DNA from: Anaerolineales bacterium
Lineage (GTDB): Bacteria; Chloroflexota; Anaerolineae; Anaerolineales; Villigracilaceae
Length of the DNA: 9,467 bases
Reading direction: 5' to 3'
NCBI GenBank assembly: GCA_016928525.1
Contig: JAFGKO010000275.1
Coordinates: 1 to 9,467, forward strand
A program made the position numbers and the translations under genes. Below are positions 6,593 through 9,467 of the stretch, in pieces; within the stretch, counting starts at the first letter, position 1; every line of letters begins with the position of its first letter. The notes beneath the pieces are model-generated. The model ran no database searches and had not been told where the DNA came from. It worked only from the letters and a program-made list of their open reading frames with translations.

Positions 6593-7666
6593 TTATTTGA
6601 CCTCTTCATCGAATACAACTGCTACCTTACCGCATTTGCCACTAGCCATCAAGGAATAGGCTTCAGCAGCTTTGTCGAGGGTAAAGCGATGGGTGATCAG
6701 AATTTCGGGGTGGATGTTCCAGCGGACGATACGTTCGACCAACTCTTCCATACGCCAAATGGTTGTGACCCATGATCCGTAAATGGTTTTTTGATCGTGT
6801 ATGATATCGGGCGAGGGCTGGAAGGTAACAGAGCCGCCTTCACCGAGAAAGCAAATCTTGCCCCACTTACGGGTGGCCTGGATGCAGGTCAGCCGTGCCT
6901 GGTCGTTGGCCGAGCAATCAACAGACTTCTCGACACCGTTGCCCCCTGTGAGGGAACGAACCTGGGCGACGTTCTCGGGATCGGAGACGAGAACATCGTC
7001 GCACAGTTTGAGCTTCTTGGCTAATTCGAGACGTTCAGGAACTATGTCAGTTCCGATGATTTTCTGGGCGCCCATGGCTTTGACCAGCATGGCTGTCGCC
7101 AAACCGACAGGGCCAAGGCCGGTTATAAGGACTGCGTCGTTGCCGCTGATGCCGATTTTTTCGAGACCTTCATACACTGTGCCAAAACCGCATGCAACTT
7201 GGGCGCCATCGGCATAGGAAAGCGAATCGGGGAGAAGCACCAGATCTTTTTCTTCGGCCAGAATGTATCCGGCCATGCCCCCGTCACGCTGCCACCCATA
7301 GGCTCTGCGGTAGGGGCTGGTGCAGGAGATCATGTAGCCGCGGCGGCAGTCGTTGCAAACGCCACAACCCGAAATATGATAGACAATGACACGGTCACCT
7401 GTTTTGAAGCGGCGGCAGCCGGGTCCTTCTTTTACGATCTGTCCACAAGGTTCGTGCCCGGCGATCATACCCGGCTGATAGCCTTCGGGGCCCTTGCCCA
7501 GATGCTGGTGGTAGATGGCGCGAATATCGGATCCGCAGATGGTCGATGCCTTGGTGCGTAACAGAACTTCACCGTGGCCCGGTACAGGGACGTCGAACTC
7601 CTTGAGCTCAACGGTGCTGTTCCCTGGCAGAATGGCGCCGGTCATTTTGTTTGGAATTGCAGACAT
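6593..7666 (-). CDS. Zinc-dependent medium-chain alcohol/sugar dehydrogenase
   Basis: This 357-aa cytoplasmic NAD(P)-dependent oxidoreductase belongs to the zinc MDR superfamily (threonine/sorbitol dehydrogenase-like). Features seen: catalytic-zinc ligands Cys44 (TICGSD), His71-Glu72 (AGHEPCG) and a likely third ligand Cys159 (ACGFGT); the structural-zinc cysteines Cys101, Cys104, Cys107 and Cys115 in [15 protein letters not shown]; the Rossmann loop TGLGPVGLA (182-190); and Asp207 at the end of the second strand, which favours NAD over NADP. The start at 7666 is fixed by AAGGAGGT (7671-7678) and a homologous N-terminus (KMTGAILPG); the open frame upstream is not family-like. It follows the aldo/keto reductase by 86 bases. 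Substrate is unknown: candidates from context are L-fucose, a sugar alcohol, or lactaldehyde/propanediol. It is not the iron-type FucO of E. coli. Confidence 0.9.
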   Translation of the reverse strand: MSAIPNKMTGAILPGNSTVELKEFDVPVPGHGEVLLRTKASTICGSDIRAIYHQHLGKGPEGYQPGMIAGHEPCGQIVKEGPGCRRFKTGDRVIVYHISGCGVCNDCRRGYMISCTSPYRRAYGWQRDGGMAGYILAEEKDLVLLPDSLSYADGAQVACGFGTVYEGLEKIGISGNDAVLITGLGPVGLATAMLVKAMGAQKIIGTDIVPERLELAKKLKLCDDVLVSDPENVAQVRSLTGGNGVEKSVDCSANDQARLTCIQATRKWGKICFLGEGGSVTFQPSPDIIHDQKTIYGSWVTTIWRMEELVERIVRWNIHPEILITHRFTLDKAAEAYSLMASGKCGKVAVVFDEEVK

Positions 7667-7752
7667 GGAAACCTCCTTGATATTATGCTTTCGAATGGAA
7701 TGCGTACTTGGTCTTCCCAAGGCAACCTCGAGTTTCATCGATTGCAAACAGG

Positions 7753-8778
7753 TTAGCCTTGGGATGCAATTTGCCCGTCTAGATCCCATAAATCTTGCCA
7801 ATCTTTGGCGCTCTCCCATAAGAAGACCTGCCCTTTGATCAGACGGTTGTTTTTATCGATGCCTTCGATTTCCCGCATTTCTTCCTCAGTTAAGGGGTCA
7901 ACCGTGACCGCCTTAAGATTGCTGAAATATTCTTTGGGGTTTATTGAGAACGGAATCGGTATCTGTCCGCGTTGTACCGCCCATTTAACGCATATAACCG
8001 CCGGGTGAACATTCAGTCTGTTGGCAATTTTCACAATGACCGGATCCTCAATGTCAACGGTGTCCTCAGGCGTCTTATCGCGATCCGGGCGGGTTGGAGA
8101 ACCAATCGGAGCGAAGCCGATCGGTGCGATCTGATTTTCCATACAGAACTTGAAAAATTCGGGTTGCTGGAAATGAGGGTGGAGTTCCATCTCGTTCGCG
8201 GCCGGCTTGACCTTTGCATCTCGCAACAGTAGTTTCAATTTTGGAATGGTCATATTGGAACTTCCGATATGCCGTACCAGTCCCATCTCCACCAGCTTTT
8301 CCATCTGCCGCCAGGTTTTCATGTAATTTTCGTGGATGTACGGCACTGCATACGGGTCGCGGGAATTAACACCCACACCGGGAGCATGATGATTTGGAAA
8401 GGGCCAATGAATTAAATAAAGATCCAAGTATTCCAGTTGCAAATCCTTGAGCGTTTGCTGGCAGGCAGGGATGACATCCTGTTCCGCATGTTTATCGTTC
8501 CAAAGCTTGGACGTGATCCACAATTCTTCACGCCGGATGCCACTGCTCAAAACTTTTCGAAGGGAAACCCCGATCTCTTTTTCATTTCCATACACGGCTG
8601 CACAATCAAAATGGCGATATCCAATTGTGGCAGCGCCGAATACCGCTTCTGCGATTTCATTGGCGGTGAAGCGATCCGAGCCAAACGTTCCCAATCCGAT
8701 GGCGGGGATCTTTGCCCCTGTGTACAGTTTTCTGCAAGGTACCAAGCGGGGATCGATCCTTTCTAGTGAACTATTCAT
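7753..8778 (-). CDS. Aldo/keto reductase
   Basis: This 341-aa (alpha/beta)8-barrel oxidoreductase interconverts aldehydes or aldoses and alcohols using a nicotinamide cofactor. The catalytic tetrad is complete: Asp58 and Tyr63 ([10 protein letters not shown]), Lys91 (ITSKLW) and His124 (YLIHWP). Also visible are IGLGTFG (27-33), HIGSSNM (170-176), the cofactor-stacking region with [11 protein letters not shown] (195-205), and a C-terminal [15 protein letters not shown] where classical NADPH-binding members have IPKS followed by an Arg. Replacement of that Lys by Phe suggests altered cofactor preference. The ATG at 8778 has an AGAGGAG ribosome site, and fucU ends 27 bases upstream. In this operon it could act on L-fucose, galactose, or lactaldehyde released after aldol cleavage; the sequence does not decide between them. 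Confidence 0.9.
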   Translation of the reverse strand: MNSSLERIDPRLVPCRKLYTGAKIPAIGLGTFGSDRFTANEIAEAVFGAATIGYRHFDCAAVYGNEKEIGVSLRKVLSSGIRREELWITSKLWNDKHAEQDVIPACQQTLKDLQLEYLDLYLIHWPFPNHHAPGVGVNSRDPYAVPYIHENYMKTWRQMEKLVEMGLVRHIGSSNMTIPKLKLLLRDAKVKPAANEMELHPHFQQPEFFKFCMENQIAPIGFAPIGSPTRPDRDKTPEDTVDIEDPVIVKIANRLNVHPAVICVKWAVQRGQIPIPFSINPKEYFSNLKAVTVDPLTEEEMREIEGIDKNNRLIKGQVFLWESAKDWQDLWDLDGQIASQG

Positions 8779-8805
8779 GAAGATTCTCCTCTTATCATCA
8801 AAACC

Positions 8806-9246
8806 CTATTTGATGGCTATTGGGGTTACACCTTTCTTCAAGATAATATTGCCATATTTCGCCGTCTCTCCGGTCATGAGGACGGCAAAAGCCTGTTTTG
8901 CCCTCTCATAGAAATCGAAGCGATCGATACGTTGAATCGGCGGAGTGTCGGGCCAATGCGTGTCAATTGCCTGTCGATAGGATGCTTCCGCCGCCAAATC
9001 AAGCTGGTCGCCTGCAACTGAGCACATCACGATCAGCGGACTTTCGACATAGGTATCCAAAGCAAAAAGAGGTAGGATGGCATCCAACAAATCGGCGATC
9101 CTCAACCCATCAGCACGCAACACGCGTTTTCCATACGTTTCGCCGGGAAAGTGCGCATCGGCGAGCACAATTTCATCGCCGTATCCCATGCGATGCATGA
9201 CTGCCAGTAAGTCGGGAGAAATCAAAGGGGATATTCCTATCAACAT
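8806..9246 (-). CDS. fucU: L-fucose mutarotase
   Basis: FucU speeds interconversion of alpha- and beta-L-fucose so that imported sugar matches the anomer used by FucI. The 146-aa protein belongs to the RbsD/FucU family and follows E. coli FucU (140 aa) closely: [10 protein letters not shown] (5-14), [14 protein letters not shown] (23-36), IRADGL-like [12 protein letters not shown] (43-54), [18 protein letters not shown] (106-123) and the end [18 protein letters not shown] (125-142). The position that is His22 in E. coli FucU, aligned with the catalytic His20 of RbsD, is Tyr22 here (MGYGDEI). The start ATG at 9246 is preceded by GGAG nine bases upstream. It lies between the ABC-transporter binding protein and the aldo/keto reductase, so it is likely co-transcribed with both. 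Confidence 0.95.
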   Translation of the reverse strand: MLIGISPLISPDLLAVMHRMGYGDEIVLADAHFPGETYGKRVLRADGLRIADLLDAILPLFALDTYVESPLIVMCSVAGDQLDLAAEASYRQAIDTHWPDTPPIQRIDRFDFYERAKQAFAVLMTGETAKYGNIILKKGVTPIAIK

Positions 9247-9283
9247 AAATAGTTACTCCATTGGCGCGCTACTAACAAGGCGC

Positions 9284-9315
9284 GGACGGCCCACGCGTGA
9301 AAGCACAGACCGTCC
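9284..9315 (-). terminator. Intergenic hairpin between binding-protein gene and fucU
   Basis: As minus-strand RNA this can fold into a 13-pair stem including four G-U pairs: GGACGG pairs with CCGUCC at the base and GC with GC at the top, with a 6-base loop. No T tract follows, so strong intrinsic termination is unlikely. Hairpins in this position, just after a binding-protein gene, commonly stabilise the upstream message or attenuate downstream expression so that binding protein is made in excess; that role is inferred here. Confidence 0.45.
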
Positions 9316-9339
9316 ACTTTGAACACTTGCTTGGCGAGA

Positions 9340-9467
9340 CTAGTAGAGCACGTTCTTGGCTTCCGTTGAATCAATGTTGTCCTTGTCTACGATGACGAAT
9401 CCGGTATCGACAAAGTGTTCAACCGTCTTGCCCTCAAAGGCGGCTTGATAGGCGGTCATGACACCCA
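9340..9467 (-). CDS. Sugar ABC transporter substrate-binding protein, C-terminal end (partial)
   Basis: Only the last 41 codons are inside the window, ending in TAG at 9340-9342. They read AYQAAFEGKTVEHFVDTGF, then VIVDKDNIDSTEAKNVLY. The pattern of helix, GKTVxxFVDTG, and (V/I)VDKDNID near the end is typical of periplasmic-binding-protein type I (RbsB/XylF-like) monosaccharide receptors. It would deliver sugar to an ABC permease; permease and ATPase genes are expected upstream, outside the window. The missing N-terminus means signal peptide and ligand residues cannot be judged. A link to fucose or galactose uptake is inferred from the operon. Confidence 0.65.
   Translation of the reverse strand, partial: GVMTAYQAAFEGKTVEHFVDTGFVIVDKDNIDSTEAKNVLY

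Noticed and set aside
7667..7819. Upstream start of the zinc dehydrogenase overlapping the aldo/keto reductase gene
   Set aside because: The ATG at 7666 has an AAGGAGGT site and family-like N-terminus; the added residues have no similarity.

Overview
The window is dominated by one tightly packed minus-strand operon for deoxyhexose and hexose catabolism. In the direction of transcription (high to low coordinates) it holds: the C-terminus of a sugar ABC transporter substrate-binding protein, L-fucose mutarotase (FucU), an aldo/keto reductase, a zinc-dependent medium-chain dehydrogenase, a DUF4380 aldose-epimerase-like protein, galactokinase (GalK), a stretch of gene wreckage, L-fucose isomerase (FucI), a rhamnulokinase-type FGGY kinase, and a broken MoaD/ThiS-like gene. 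Most junctions are short (2 to 111 bases) and most starts have a strong Shine-Dalgarno sequence, as expected for a single transcription unit. The exceptions are the 479-base remnant zone between galK and fucI, and the kinase and moaD-like genes, which each follow the previous stop after 5 bases and look translationally coupled.

The genes suggest import of a sugar by a binding-protein-dependent transporter, anomer interconversion by FucU, isomerisation of L-fucose to L-fuculose by FucI, and phosphorylation by the FGGY kinase. GalK would handle galactose, which is commonly found next to fucose in fucosylated glycans. The two oxidoreductases could oxidise a sugar or reduce an aldehyde such as lactaldehyde. 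No fuculose-1-phosphate aldolase and no galT or galE is visible, so the pathway must be completed elsewhere or by another route.

Two zones show decay. Between galK and fucI lie a PfkB-family sugar kinase remnant, with an internal deletion and frame breaks, and a short piece resembling an AfsR/LuxR-type ATPase regulator. After the FGGY kinase, a MoaD/ThiS-like gene is split by a one-base frame break, and a palindromic repeat has been placed directly behind its C-terminal Gly-Gly codons. The last 350 bases (1-354) hold a perfect 15-bp inverted repeat and no convincing complete gene. Everything else in the operon is intact.

The organism is not certain. Balanced base composition, this mix of fucose and galactose genes with a DUF4380 protein, and a CCCCTCTCC-type palindromic repeat are compatible with an Anaerolineae-like member of Chloroflexota, but this is an inference. 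No tRNA, rRNA, CRISPR array, insertion sequence or phage gene was seen. I find no clear novel system; the most unusual points are the broken MoaD-like gene in a sugar operon, the pfkB wreck whose end carries the fucI ribosome binding site, and a His-to-Tyr change in FucU.
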